DNA of 64,000 nt. Origin: Hirudo medicinalis. Lineage: Eukaryota > Annelida > Clitellata > Hirudinida > Hirudinidae. A program made the position numbers and the translations under genes. The stretch lies in the NCBI GenBank assembly GCA_011800805.1, contig MPNW01000308.1:104457-168456 (forward strand), read 5' to 3'. The notes beneath the pieces were generated by a model. The model searched no databases. It saw nothing but the letters and a program-made list of their open reading frames with translations, and was not told the origin of the DNA. Shown here in pieces: positions 1 through 13,741 of the stretch (positions are counted from its first letter, which is position 1; each line of letters begins with the position of its first letter).

Positions 1-16
1 AAATATTTATCCATTA

Positions 17-400
<384 letters not shown>

Positions 401-481
401 TTAGGCGATTCGTGAGAAGAGTCAGAAGAAAAACCGAAGAACTGCTCGGTAAGCTTGTGTCTATCGATAGGTGCTGTCTAC

Positions 482-490
482 TTTTATAGT
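482..490 (-). promoter_or_regulatory. TATA box of the actin gene
   Basis: On the minus strand this reads CTATAAAAG, about 95 nt upstream of the actin ATG, so transcription would start near 450-460. Position and match are right for a strong TATA promoter; assignment is by sequence only. Confidence 0.7.
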
Positions 491-561
491 CTCAGGGCGT
501 CCTATGGTGTGGGCCGCAACAAAGCTAGGCCGTTGCTCATGCGTCACATCTCGAAAGCTTA

Positions 562-571
562 CCATATATGG
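562..571. promoter_or_regulatory. CArG box (SRF site) of the actin promoter
   Basis: The sequence CCATATATGG matches the CC(A/T)6GG serum response element exactly and is palindromic. It lies about 75 nt upstream of the TATA box. SRF/MRTF control of actin through CArG boxes at this distance is established across animals; function here is inferred from that. Confidence 0.75.
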
Positions 572-599
572 CTACGCTTGAAATGCTCACAGAAGAAGA

Positions 600-1795
600 G
601 GACGACGTGAAACAAGGCAGACACAGAGGGATTGAATGTGCTCTTTAGACCCGATCGGGGGATGTGTGGATTTTCTTGGAAGCTTTCGTCAAAGTTCTGT
701 GCAATCTGAATTGTCAATTGAATCGCTACGCGAATGTTCGTGTCTGTTTGTCCAGCTTAAACATTCTTGATAGATGGATGGATGGATAGTTAGGTGTGGT
801 GCTGAATCGTTATCATGTCGTGAACGTGTGCAGCCAACATCGGTGTCCACTGCATGCTGACTTTGAATTCAAATGTGAATTAGGAATAAGGATATATATA
901 TAATAGATATTTATAAAAAATATATCGGTGGTTTAGTATGAGTTTCTCTTGTGGGAGTTGATTCTTTAAAGTTAAATAATTTGACTTTGTTTTCGATCCC
1001 AAACTTTCTTTTAACTTGCATAATTAACTTCCTTCCGAAAGTAATTAAATTATCAGTTAATTGGCCATGTTATTGAAGGATGATTGGTTGTTAAAGCTCT
1101 CGGTCTTCATTTTCCGAGATTACTATAGAATTATAGATTATTGAAGGGAATTCAAAATATGTTAAGGCAAGAGCCTAGTTTTATTAGATAATCTTTGAAA
1201 TTCGAACGTGAGCCTTAAATGGAGAATATCAACTTTTCGCACATTCACTGAGGCTGTGCCTAAACCTTTTCTTTGCCAACAACAAGCACCAACATTTGTG
1301 TGACGATTGATCCTAACCATACAACCCAAATCAATGTCCTAACACGTTTTTCTTGCGAAGAATGTTGTTTGAGAAAAATGCGTCTTTCTTCTTTGCTATG
1401 TTACCATTTTTGATCTTCATTATGAATTAAATTCTTTAAATTAAATTCTTTGAATTCAATGAAAGCATTTCGTGATAAGCTTATGTCTACTCAATCAAAA
1501 TGGGGACCTTAGTTTTTCTTGTAACGATTTCGCATTCAGCTCCAATGGAGCTCCTTCCGTGTTGGGTAAAGTCATTTTGTTAGACGAAAATGTCGTGATG
1601 AGTGTTTGAATAAAATTACATCAACTTAAGAAGGAAGTTCTGTTCCTTCCTTTTTGTGCCTCACTTCCCTCACTGAATATCGGAAGACAGTTTCCTGATG
1701 ACGATTGTGAAACATATGCCATCTCATTTTTGGGGGTTTACGCAATCAAAAAAGTTACTGATTCGATGTTATTAATTATCACGTTATTATTCCAG
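600..1795. other. Non-coding stretch between actin promoter and stomatin exon
   Basis: I see no exon here on either strand. In particular there are no SPFH-domain exons that would provide the first ~190 residues of the stomatin gene whose 3' exons follow. The stretch is AT-rich with a short GGAT run near 775-788. It is either intron of the stomatin gene, with actin nested inside it, or intergenic DNA. Confidence 0.6.
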
Positions 1796-4700
1796 AAAAG
1801 ATGTCCGACTTCCAGTACAACTACAAAGAGCCATGGCGGCAGAAGCGGAAGCGACAAGAGAAGCGAGAGCTAAGGTAATTTGGGAAATGGGGATTCTGAT
1901 TCGAATAGCATGGCGTGGAAATACTTCTCCAGGTGCCAGGTTTTTCCATTTGAATCCAAAAGGCTCCAGGTAAGAGAACACGCGAAGCGTAATACAAATC
2001 TGAATTTCACAACTCGGTGGCAGATCGATGAGGAAGAGACTCAAATAAACACGGACTGCTTAATCTTAGTCATACAAAACGCTAGCTGCTGACAGCTCCT
2101 TGGACATGTTAATTTCTGAGTCAAAAGTAAAACAGGAAGCAAATCTTATCAGGAAGTGTTATTAATAGAAGACTTAATAGATTTTTTGGTATGCGTCCAG
2201 GTTCTGTCCTTACTTTCTGCAAATGAAGGAGTTGGTCATGGTACAACATATCACGTCATATAATATCACATCACAATATCACAATATAACATCATCACAT
2301 CATCACAATATAACATCAAAACATAACATCATCACAATATAACATCAAAACATAACATCATCACAATATAACATCAAAACATAACATCATCACATCAAAT
2401 GCGACTGAAATATAACATCTATTATCAAACGACTTTCGTCTCGGCTGGCTAGTCACCAGCGAGTGGCTAATTAGTGAAGAATGCTTGATGTACGGAGGCG
2501 AGGTTGAGAACTTGTACTTGTGAGTCATCGTGTGGGAGTCAGTCGTTTGAGAATCCGTCAAAAATGGCCGAAGCTTTCTCATAGTCAAGATTATGAACGA
2601 CCCGAATCCTCTGGGCACTTCATAAAATTTTGAATTAGAAAGTCATTAATTGTTAATATTTATTATTATTATTATTATTATTATTGGCTACAACTCATAA
2701 TTTTATTTAAATCTTTAAATTAATTATCGTGTTTCAGGTTTCTCCCCTGATGGGTGTTGAGTTTCTTTGATGACGCTCTGATGTGGTGGTCATGATGGTG
2801 ATGTTTATTTATTATGGTGAACGTTGGTCCTCATTTTCCCAATGAATACACTTGTGTAATTAATAGCGGCATATAATTAACACCAAGTAAGCAAAGCCAT
2901 CATTAGGACACGATCGTACAGAGCATCAAACGTACATCATCTGATCAAAGAGGAACTCAGAACAGGCCAAGTACAGACGAGCAGGATAAGGAAATAAGTA
3001 TTTGATGTCGATGAAAGGATCCTGGTGAATCACATATATTCCCATGTATGGTAATGCCTGTTAATAATCCAAATCACATTAGTTATGCAACGGACTTCAA
3101 TCAAATAAATAGTCCATCACTTACTTTTGGATCTTTCAAGAAGGAGGAAGTCATTTTGCTGTCCAAACAGTTCTTTTATTCCCCATGGTGATCTGATTTA
3201 TCATTTAGTGATCATCTCTGGTGATCTGATTTATCATTTAGTGATCATCTCTGGTGATCTGATTTATCATTTATGTACCTGTTTAATGTCATTCACACTG
3301 CTAACTTTCTATACATCTTAGATGTCTTTTATCACGTGTCATCATCGTCGTCGTCTTCCTCGCTGCCACCAACATCATCGTTATCTTTATCACTTAAAAA
3401 AGATCATTTGATTTACCATTACTTAGGATTTATTGCTTTTAGTTATTGTAAATTTTTCTTCCTGAGGCCCATACAGTAGACCTATGGCCGTTTGTGATCA
3501 ATTGATAAATGACTAGGTAATTAATCATATGATAAGGATGACGTAATTATCATAATTAGCATGTGATGGTGTTAACTTGGATTGTGAAATTAAAATAATT
3601 ATTATAATATATTAGACGAATATTATTGTTAAATCTTTGGACTGGCTTAAATGAACAACTATGATGAAAGCCTACCTAAGCTACCCCCGTAATAAATATT
3701 ACTATTAAATATTATTTTCCAAATATTGGATTTAAAATATAAGTAGATTTTATAATTACAAATGACCACATCTCGAATTCATAAATATTATACTTTCGTT
3801 AATTTTTCTTCATCGGTTCAAGTTGCTTGAATCCAAATTATTCTTTCTACTGCAGAAATTTTCGCTAGTTGAAACCTGACCTCACCTTTGATCTCACCTT
3901 TGACCTTACCTTTAAACTCACCTTTGACCTCACCTTTGACCTGCAACCTATCGACTCTGTGTGCGCATAAATTAGTTGATAAACCGTATATTAAACAATA
4001 GTAAAACCAATTTGCCATTTAAGAAAATTCGTTTATTGTGCACACATTATTTAGCTGGTCAATATCTTTCAGTTAAAAAAAAATTTGATTCTTTCGTAGT
4101 CCGTCAAAGGTTTTTTTGCCAGAGGTTTGCCAACTTCACCGGCGTAAGGACTTATTTATTGGATTGTAAGAATACTTGATCATCCCTGTTGAAACTTACC
4201 TACTTCATAAAATATCATAATAACTTATCATCATCATCATCGTCGTCATCATCGTCATCATCATCATCATCATCATCATAAGTAAAAGGGGTGCCAATGT
4301 AGATATTAATTGTCAGCTGACAAGGTTGGTTGGTTTTTTCCTCCAGTTTTTCTTATATTTATGTAGCGCCTGAAGGAACGAAAGGCGCTTAAATAATTCT
4401 ATATTTTTAGAAATTCATTTTTTAAATTTTCATTAAACAAATTTATTTGTGCATCGTTTCAAATGTCATTTTTTAGCCTTATCTTAATAAGTGAATTAAT
4501 TAAAAATAAATTTATCATAAGCTGAGAAATGTGTAGAAAAAAAACTTACCGAGTAAGTTGGTAAAGAAATTAAAAGTAAAGACATTACCGGGTTAATTCA
4601 TAACCCTCATCACGTGACTTAGGTCATAGCCGCCGAAGGAGAGAACAAGGCTGCCAGGGCGTTGAAGGAAGCCTCTGATATCATCAACGAGTCATCCTCA

Positions 4701-4811
4701 GCCCTTCAACTCCGCTACCTCCAAACTCTGAACACGATCTCAGCCGAAAAGAACTCCACCATTATTTTCCCCATGCCCATAGAGTTCTTGACCCACTTCA
4801 TCAAGCAATGA
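1796..4811 (+). CDS. Stomatin/MEC-2-like protein, last two exons
   Basis: Exons are 1796-1874 and 4623-4811 with stop TGA at 4809. The first begins inside the SPFH (prohibitin-homology) domain: [19 protein letters not shown] then TREARAK, after acceptor TTATTCCAG, ending AAG|GTAATT in phase 0. The second reads [20 protein letters not shown], then [25 protein letters not shown] and ends HFIKQ. These are the hallmark C-terminal stomatin sequences: the Ala/Glu-rich helix and the [10 protein letters not shown] oligomerisation and raft segment. The protein ends soon after the conserved core, with no MEC-2-style tail. Stomatins are cholesterol-binding scaffold proteins of the inner plasma membrane that modulate ion channels. 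The 5' exons are not in the window; the actin gene on the opposite strand may sit inside an upstream intron. Confidence 0.9.
2270..2398 (+). repeat. ~29-bp tandem repeat in stomatin intron
   Basis: A unit close to ACATCAAAACATAACATCAT followed by CACAATATA is repeated about four times, with a degenerate lead-in from 2240. It lies in the intron between the two stomatin exons and has no coding potential. Confidence 0.8.
3069..3110 (+). repeat. Dispersed repeat, TTAGTTATGCAACGG family, copy 1
   Basis: The core TTAGTTATGCAACGGACTTC followed by AATCAAATAAAT recurs at 10232-10280 and, inverted, at 40528-40571, each with a CCAAATCA-like lead-in. The shared AAATAAAT end looks like the 3' tail of a short retroelement. 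Confidence 0.7.
3187..3275 (+). repeat. 33-bp tandem repeat
   Basis: About 2.7 copies of a 33-bp unit (GGTGATCTGATTTATCATTT followed by AGTGATCATCTCT). The length is a multiple of three, so it stays open in one frame, but there is no sign that it is coding. Confidence 0.85.
3876..3943 (-). repeat. 12-bp tandem repeat of nuclear-receptor-like half-sites
   Basis: On the minus strand the unit AGGTCAAAGGTG (with AGATCA and AGTTTA variants) repeats about five times. Each repeat resembles a DR1 pair (AGGTCA-A-AGGTGA) of the kind bound by RXR/HNF4-type receptors. It lies in the stomatin intron. The repeat is directly visible; the regulatory reading is inference. Confidence 0.6.
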
Positions 4812-6392
4812 TGACTTCGGTGACTAAAAAGCCATTTCTCATCGACAATAATTTCCACAATAATACCACAATAACATCGCTTCTCCCCTTGATGTATTTC
4901 ATTCAGGCCTTTGCACTGACTTTTCCATTCAATGCTGTTAAATTACCTTGTCGTCGGTCGTGTTGCTGACTACGATTGTTGGCCAAGTGACCGGCAAAAG
5001 CCAACTCACGGGCGGCAACTTTTGGGGTTCCCAACTCCATCCCTAAGCTTATCCCAACCCGTATCCCTAACCCCTAACCCTACTTCGTGACCCTGGAAAT
5101 CCATGTCTAACTGAAACCTTGCTTCCTGTGAGTTAGCTTTTGTTCCTCACTTCTTCAGGTGTAGCCGACTACTACGTGCTGGAACAACAAAACCAAAACC
5201 CTATGGAGTTTTCCTCGTCGAAAGTTTGAGTGTTTTCATTATATCTTCGGATTGTTTCAATATTCATCGTCACGTGGTATAGATTCGAGTAGATTCGAGT
5301 GAAGTCGCCGTGTCCGTTATTCTGAAGTTTCATTTGTTTTCAAGGGGGTGGTAGGGATTGACCGTGGCTCTACCCTCCCGAAGTTTATCCGCAAGTAGCC
5401 GATGGGAGTTAATCAGGGCTCATCAAATGCCCCCCCCCTCTTACGGCTTCTGAATGTTTTTATTCCATCCTGTCGATTCCAACATGGCTGAAAAGTCACG
5501 TGCTTCATATGACGTGTCATCTCGTGGTCTCACCTTTAACAAGTCATGAATTGTTTTTTAAAATGTTGAAAGTTAAACTGAAAATCCTGTTCTAGAAAAG
5601 AACTGGTCAACTTGTTTATTTTTTTAATCGATATTTTCAACTCACGCTTCATTCATAGTCTCCTTCAGTGCAATCGGTCTGCTAAATGTTGTAGTTGCTG
5701 TCGACATGAAAGAATAGCAGCGATGCCAACGAAAAATGCTGTAGTGATATTTTTAGTAAAGATAGTTACTTACTCATTCATTCATTCATTCATTCTTTCA
5801 TTCATTTATTCAACGGCAGGTTTCATTTTGAGGTTTTCTGTCGTTCCATAATCCGGCACTTCGTAGAATTTTAGTCTGACGACTGCATACGATTGAAAAG
5901 TATTTTTTGCATTTCTTTCTTGCGTTTACTGTAGGCAAATATTTTTGTTGGATACGCTTTAATGAAGATTTTAAATTCTCGCTGAAATTACTCCAATAAA
6001 TTATTTTGTTCCGTCTTAGCTTTTGTCAAGCGTTTGTACAAACATGTTCCAAACGTGTGCAAGCGATTGGAGTGCCAAAAGTCAAAATCGTTTCCAGAAA
6101 TGGATCTTTCAAGCCAATCTATTACGACGTACCGGGTTGATTGAAATCATCCTTGTTAGTAAACACCAACTTAACATTTGAAAGGTGAGAAAAATTATGT
6201 GCGTGATAAAAAATTGGAAGAAAATAAACGTCCATTCACACAGCTCGACCTTTGTCCGTTCGTATTGCAAGTAAGAAATAACATCTCGAGTTTTCCTTTT
6301 TATAATCCAACTTTGAAATTCTGAGTGAATGTGATGGCCTGCTTGAGTAACTCTTCAAGTGATCAAGTGACGGAAGATTTAAGTCACATTTT
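4812..6392. other. Intergenic region with degenerate telomere-like blocks
   Basis: No exon is recognisable. It contains CCCTAACCCC/TAACCC-like clusters near 5055-5085, an ATTC/TTCA tetranucleotide run (~5775-5810) and AT-rich filler. It should include the 3'UTRs of the convergent stomatin (plus) and nvd (minus) genes. Confidence 0.6.
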
Positions 6393-9300
6393 TCACCAGT
6401 CCATGTCCTTGTTGGCCAGCCTTGGGCTGTGCTCTGAGTAGAACTGAGAGTACCATCTTCTGTGTTTTCCCACCAAAGCATCCTCTTTGGACTTGAGCAG
6501 TAATGGCTTCGATATGTACTGCTTGTTGTTCCAAATCATGATGTCTCTCTCGACCTGTAAATAAGGACGACATGGAGGTATCAGGATTCCATTAAGGAGA
6601 AGTAAATAACACCCCATTCATAACCTTCTCAACCCTCCCTAGCCCCATACTCCCCATACCATAACCCAATAACCCTAATCCCCATATAAAGGAAAATGCA
6701 GTGCTTAATTGAACTTCAAGTTAGGTAGGTAAATAAATTTATGTATCGCAATTGAGAACAGCCAAATTGAAGCCACCAAAGAACACTGACCATAAGAGCT
6801 TCACCAAAGAGGAAGAATTTTGCCACAATCGTGGGGCATCTTCTGTTGATGTAGACATGGTGGACCACACGCTGGACCAGAGGTTCGATCGGCGTAAGCG
6901 CCTGAATGAAGATGCCCTTGCCGAAAATTGGACTTTCGAAATGAAGGTGAACCAACCCTGGACCAATCTAAATGATTTGACGGCGATATTGGAAAAATTT
7001 TCGGCATTTTTATGTTTTTTGTCTAATCAACTCTAGTTGAGAAAAACTTGGGTTTAAAATCTGAAGAGCGAGTTCCACTTGAAGATGAACGCTTAGAGAT
7101 ACGTCCTCATCGAGTCACGAGTGAACATCGTGGTCGATTTATTACCATCAAGACATAAAACTTACTAAAAAATTGTTCAAATAAAATAAAATAACAAAAA
7201 CCACTAATCAACCCAAAACAATGTTCAAGGACCTGCAAAGCGGTAACGTTCAGATCCAAAATCGAAACGTGTTTGCCGAAGAGGACGATGCGATGGACGA
7301 GGTCGAGTTGTCCAATGTGCTTCTTGTCAGGATCAGGGTTCTGAGCCCAACTGCCCACCCAGTCGTGACGTGCGAAGCTCCACCACTTGGACTGCATACG
7401 ACTGAGGTCTATGCCGGCGGTCATTATCGGGCCGTGGACCTGCTTCAGGTGCGCTACGTCGGCGCCATTTTCTGGAATTTCCTGTGGGTATAAAATGGCT
7501 AATGGCAGACCGATGAGAGTATTATAATACTTATTGTTCAATTATGTGGTTTAAGTTTTCCTTTATTTTGAAATTAGGGTTTTACGTAAATTATGTGGTT
7601 TACGTTTTCCTTTATTTGGAAATTAGGGTTATTGGATTAGAGACGGGATTATGTGGCTAGGGACGTGGTTAAGAGGGTTTGGGATGGGGTATTGTTAGCC
7701 TCTCCTTAATGGAATTTAAAAAAATATTTTATAGGACGGCTGTACAACTCGACCTACGATTTGTAATCGATAGCTGGGGAATTAAGTGAGAAATTTTCTT
7801 TCTAAATCAATTATATTCTCCTAAAAATAATTTTGAGCTCACCTCAATGTGAGCGTTGATGATGTGCTCGCTTCTCCCGCAATATTTCCAAACGTCCTTC
7901 ATGACCTCTTCGATGTCCGGGGGCTCCCAAAGGGGGTCGCAACCCTCGGCGTGGAACCAGAGGAAGATGAATCCATTCTTCTCTTGGGAGCAGTAGGAGT
8001 TTACCCTTGCCGAATCTGGAACTGAGACAGGAAGAGAAATTTGGTCTCAAAGTTTTTGTAACTCATTTTGTTGCTTATTGACTTGAATCTATTTTGTCTA
8101 CGTTATGAAAAATTGTTTTTATTATTGTTATTATTTTATAGATAAATGTAATATTAATATTGATTAATTTATTAGTTAATGAGTGCAAAATTGCTTTATT
8201 TTATTATTACACAGAAGCAATGTTGATAATAATTATTACATGTTATCAATATTGGTCACCAATCGATTAAATCTATTATACAACTTTAAAGTTATGTCCT
8301 CTCTCTCTTCGTCAATTACCTAAGTCGCCCATGATGATTCAACAAGACAGAATGTGGTAGTAACACGGCATACAACAAAAGGGCAGACATTTTAACAGCA
8401 GATCGTTCAGGCGTGTCATTTAACATTTTAATGCTTTTATACATTTGAAACGTCCTTTTGAAAGGTTATTATTTGTAAAATATGGAAATTTATTTCTAAA
8501 AGTCTGCGCGTAGATGAGTAGAATTTTCAGATAAGTGGTGATAATGAAGAGGTGGATTGTAGCGACCACGTGCGGGTTATGGCCAATCGATCTCTGCAAT
8601 CGATTATAATCTCTTTCAAATAAATTAAACTCTCTAAATAAGTAATTTGACATTTTCAAAAAGGTTTGGACATTCTTAAAATTTAAGAACCTGGTAACAA
8701 ATAAAATTGAATCAAAGTATAAACAATAACTTCCTCCCATTTCCAGACAAACATTTAAGCTGCTAAAAAACAATATGTTAAACAACAAATCGACATAACA
8801 TTGCGAATGCGAAACTTTTTAAATGACAGTGAAAATAAAAATGAAACGAACTTTTACAAACCGAACACGAAGAACCACCTTTAATAGATGGCACTCTTAA
8901 CATTTAAAAATTACTATGGCACCCATAGTAATATTTTATTAATGTCCTCAACATAACGTGATGAATAGGACAAAACTTCGACACTCCCTAACACCGTTTC
9001 TATTTGTACTTAGACGATATTTCGATTGCCTTGCATAGCCGAATTGGATGTGAAGGCACTTTGTAGTCGCTCCTCCATTTATATAGCGCCCCTACCCTAG
9101 GGCGCTTCCTGGTGGTGAAGCTCGGGTTCTTGGACCAACCATCAACTCTCAATTTGTCTTCTTCATAAGCTTCGGCATGATTGGTTACTCCAAGTGCGTA
9201 GCAGACGAGGAGTATGTCATCATTACCATTTATAACCTCCCCAAACACTCCCCAGGCTCTGGGTAGAGTGGCAGACTTGCAAATTAAGTGTGGAGCTGAT

Positions 9301-12300
9301 GTCATCGACATGACATCTTGACGGATGTCTTTCGACAAATAACAACAATAATAATAAGCAAATCATTAGTTAAGTCAGTTGAGCATCTGGTTCTGGGATT
9401 GATTGATCGAACGACTAATGAATGACAAGGAGATCAATTTCCCATCAATTGAAACCAACCCGAGCGTATTTATCATTTTTATTTTTTGCACGTTCGTCTG
9501 GTCTTGTGCAGCACAGACTAACAGGCTTTTGGTGATTTTTACACTAAAAAATTGATGGTTAATTATTTGCTTGTTTTTTATTTTCGAAATTTTGAGAAAA
9601 ATTCAATCTTTATTCCACTCCGCTTTGGACCAACTTGCCTTTCGAATAAACTCAAGAATACAAGATAAATTTTGTGATGATGGTGATGATGATGATGAAA
9701 ATGATGTCGGAAATGTTGACATCGATGATGAAAGCGATGACGATGATGACGATGATGACGATGACGACGATGATGACGATGACGACGATGATGACCACAT
9801 CGATTGCGTAATCAGATAATGAGGAGGAATGTGATATTTTTCAAGGAACTCTTTAGCGATGGAGCCTGAGGGAGGTGATTGCGTAAGATTTTTTCGATTG
9901 AGAAGTGGACTTTTTTTTAAAAACTTAAATTAATACCAGACAATCGCTCTAAAACATTGATGGTTCGTTATCACCAGGTGTGGTCCAACGAGAAGGAAAT
10001 AAAAAATACCGCGCTGTTGAATTAAAAAGTGAACTTTNCAATAAAAGAAAAGTTGAAGCACCGCATGAGTGCATGACTAGTGACAAGTAGTCGCTTGTAG
10101 ACAACCTGCAAATAGTTTCAGAGACTTTCAATCCTATCCACCACTCACCCAATCCTTCATCTGGCCACCCGGGTCTACCCAACCATCCATCAATCCATCC
10201 ATCAATCCATCCACTCATCCACTTGTCCAAGGCCAAATCATCCTAGTTATGCAACGGACTTTAACCAAATAAATAAATATCCACTTGTCCACCCGACCAA
10301 TTGAAAGAAACTTTGATGTTTATTCAAGCATGGTTGGGACAATCCACCATTGCTTCAACGAGACAGAAATAAAATGATAAGTCTCCTAATCTTATGATCG
10401 ATAAAATGCATTGCTTTCACATTTTATTTCACGTCTAGAGAAAAATCGAAAGAAAATCGGGTTCTAACGGACCAAATATAAAGCCAAGTGCATCTGAGTA
10501 ATCACAAGACATTCATCAACGTCCACAATGCTTTGAACATTTTTGAATTAAGCTCCACATATTTGTTTTCAGCCGATCTCTCTAAAGATGCCTCCCTCGA
10601 AGATTCGCAAAACAAAATAATTCGGACTTATTTTTAAATGCAAGTTGTTAGAAAATAATGCTAATAATCCACTTTTAATTAATCATTTTTAATAATTCCA
10701 CACGGATCACTGATTTTGGATTGTCTGGGATGTGAAAACCAAATTAATTTACTTTTCGACCACCCTAGCGCATCATCCAAATAAACGCAGATTGATGCTT
10801 AAAATTATAAAATAAAAAATATTTGCGATCCAAAAATGATTATTATCATCACCATCATCATAATCATCATCATCATCGTCATCGTCATCGTCGTCGTCGC
10901 GTCATCATAATCATCATCATCACCATCATCATCATCATTATTATTTTATTTGTTTAATTGGTATCACAATGATTTTTATTCATTAGTTATTTATCATTTA
11001 TTCAGTTATTAAACAAATAATTTATTTATTACAGTGCACTTAATTTATTAGTGAACCCCTCATTAAGTTGATTGCGAAATGAAAACCATCCTAACCCATC
11101 CCCACCCATCTCCACTCATCCTCACCCATCCCCACTCATCCCCAACCATCCCCACCCATCCCCACTCATCCCCACCCATCCCCACCCATCCCCACCCATC
11201 CCCACCCATCCCCACTCATCCCCACCCATCCCCACCCATCCCCACTCATCCTCAACCATCCCCACCCATCTCCGAGAAGGTAACTCAGTTCGATAACCAC
11301 TCATTATTTCTGCTTTCTTTTGATTTTTCCCGCTAAAAAAAGCAGAAGTGTTAATTAGTGGAAGCTGGTCGTCATTATGCGTGACCTCTGAACTTTCCAC
11401 ATTAACACGTGGGAGGTCGATCGGTTCGTTACTGTCACTAACTAAACTGGTTTCTATGGTAATGAAGATGCCACTACTTTGATGATGGGCAGTGATGATG
11501 ATGATGATGATAAGATGTTTGATGATGATGATGGTGATGATGGTGGTGATGATGATGAGGGTGGTGGTAATGGTGATGATGAAGACGACGACCAAACTTA
11601 ATTTAATCGAATGTAAACAATTTGCCTTTAGAATATACACGTTTTTTATTAGCTGATTATTATTTAAAATAACATTAATAATAACAGTGTAATGACAACA
11701 CATTTATCCTCAATTAGTCATGTTTTATTAATCATCTATTACTTTTTAAGTAGTAATTCGATATTTTAATAATTAATTAATAATTATAGTAAGTATTTTT
11801 CATGTAAAATTATTTTATAAGGTAATCAACAACAGTCAGACTCACTGTGCTTTTCATCGCAGTAGGGCACGTAGACACACTTTCCATCGTGCCCTCTGAA
11901 CTGCCAACCGTGAAAGGGGCATTCGAGACAGTTCTTCTTGACCACGCCTCCCACGGCCAGGTTGGCCCCCATGTGAGGGCAGTAGGCATCCAGCACGTGG
12001 GCTGCGCCATCTTCACCCCTGAACACTGCAAGGTTTTTGCCTGTTTGGAAAAGAAATGGTCCTTTTCAAAATGTAATGGATGGATGGATGGATGGATGAA
12101 TGGATGGATGGATGGGTGAATAGATGGATGGATGGATGAATGAATGGATGGGTGAGTGGATTAGGGTAAATATTAATAATCACTTGATGAAACAGATTTA
12201 ATTATTTCAATACTTTGTGTTTTGTTCGACAATTCCACCATTTTGACTCATCTATGCTTTGGCTCAATTCAATAAATGATTTGATTGAATTTAAATAAAT

Positions 12301-13741
12301 ATTAAGTTAGACTAACGTACAATAAAAAGAAACACATGAATGAATGAACGAACGAACGAACGAACGAACGAAGCAAAATGATGCAAACAAAGTCATCGGA
12401 ATGGTTCAAGAAGCTTCGACATTCACGAAGCGCGACAACTCGCAAAGGATTCACGGGGAGAATTACTTAGAGCACTGTTGGAGGTCCGTTAAGAGATCCC
12501 CACGCAATTTACCATTCTAGCATAATAATAGCATAATAATTTTATTTAATTATGAATGTTATGATGAAAAATTATTATTATGATTTGCAGTAATTTATAT
12601 TTATTAAGACCGTAAATATTGGTGATAAATGATATTGCCATAACGTTATCTTCATCATCATCATCACCGTCATCGTCGTCGTCATCATCATCATCGCCAC
12701 CGCCACCGTCATCGCCGTCGTCATCGTCGCCGTCGTCGTTGCCGTCATCATCGTCATCGTCATCATCATCATCATCATTTCCACTCGAAAACTTAAAGAG
12801 AAATATGCAGAACGAATATTCTCGTTGGATGACTGCACCGGTTGAATGGACAGCCTCATTGGGTAACATGGGTGCAGTGGATGAGTGCAGTGGGTTGGTG
12901 GAGTGGATGGGTGCAGTGGATGGGTGGATGCGAGACAAATTTATGACTTAACACCGGAACTCATGAGGGGAACTTAACTGTGAGTTCTCGGAGAGGAGGA
13001 TGAAGGGGAGGAGGTTACTGAGTTGATGATGGTGATGATGATGATGACGATGTTGTTGTTGTTGTCGTTGATGATGATAACGACGACGATGGTAGTGTTG
13101 ATGATAATAGTAGTGCATTTGTAGGCATTGGCGATATGTTTCGGATGAGACTCTATTAAAGAGAACAGTCAACATCATCATGCTTTCATCATCATCGTCA
13201 TCGTCATCATTATCGTCGTCGTCATCGTCGTCGTCGTCGTCGTCATCATCATCATCATCGTCGTCGTCGTCATCATCATCATCATCACCATCGTCATATG
13301 CCAACACGGAGCAGGGCGTATTCTCTGAAGGATCGATAGATGGGTCGCAGGTTGCCACAAGAAGATCCTTTCTTTTGGCCAACAACCAGCGGGAATTAAT
13401 CACACTAATTAAGGCTCGTTCTTGTCTGATTGGCTCATCGGTTATTCATGAGCTCATCAATTATTCATGAGCTCATCAATTATTCATGAGCTGTTCAATT
13501 ATCATTCATTGGAACTATGATGATAAGAGTTCAGAACATCGACAAAGAAGAATAAGAAGAAGAAGAAGAAGAAGAAAAAGAAGAAGAATAAGAAGAAGAA
13601 AAAGAAGAATAAGAATAAGAATAATATTAAGAAGAAGAATAGAAGAAAAATAAGAAAAATAAGAAGAAAAGAACAAAAATAATAAGAATAAGAAGAGGAA
13701 AAAAAAGAAGTTGAAAAAGAAAGGGAAGAAATCAACGAGGC

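Noticed and set aside
5612..5851. 79-codon plus ORF in intergenic DNA
   Set aside because: Includes a TTCA tetranucleotide run; no similarity or splice context.
9000..9338. 112-codon minus ORF in nvd intron 2
   Set aside because: It contains the SINE-like tail and lacks splice borders or similarity; best read as repeat-derived intron sequence.
11122..11703. 193-codon minus ORF with WGWVGM repeats
   Set aside because: Its C-terminal part is the 10-bp tandem repeat and its middle a GAT array; all frames stay open by repeat structure alone.
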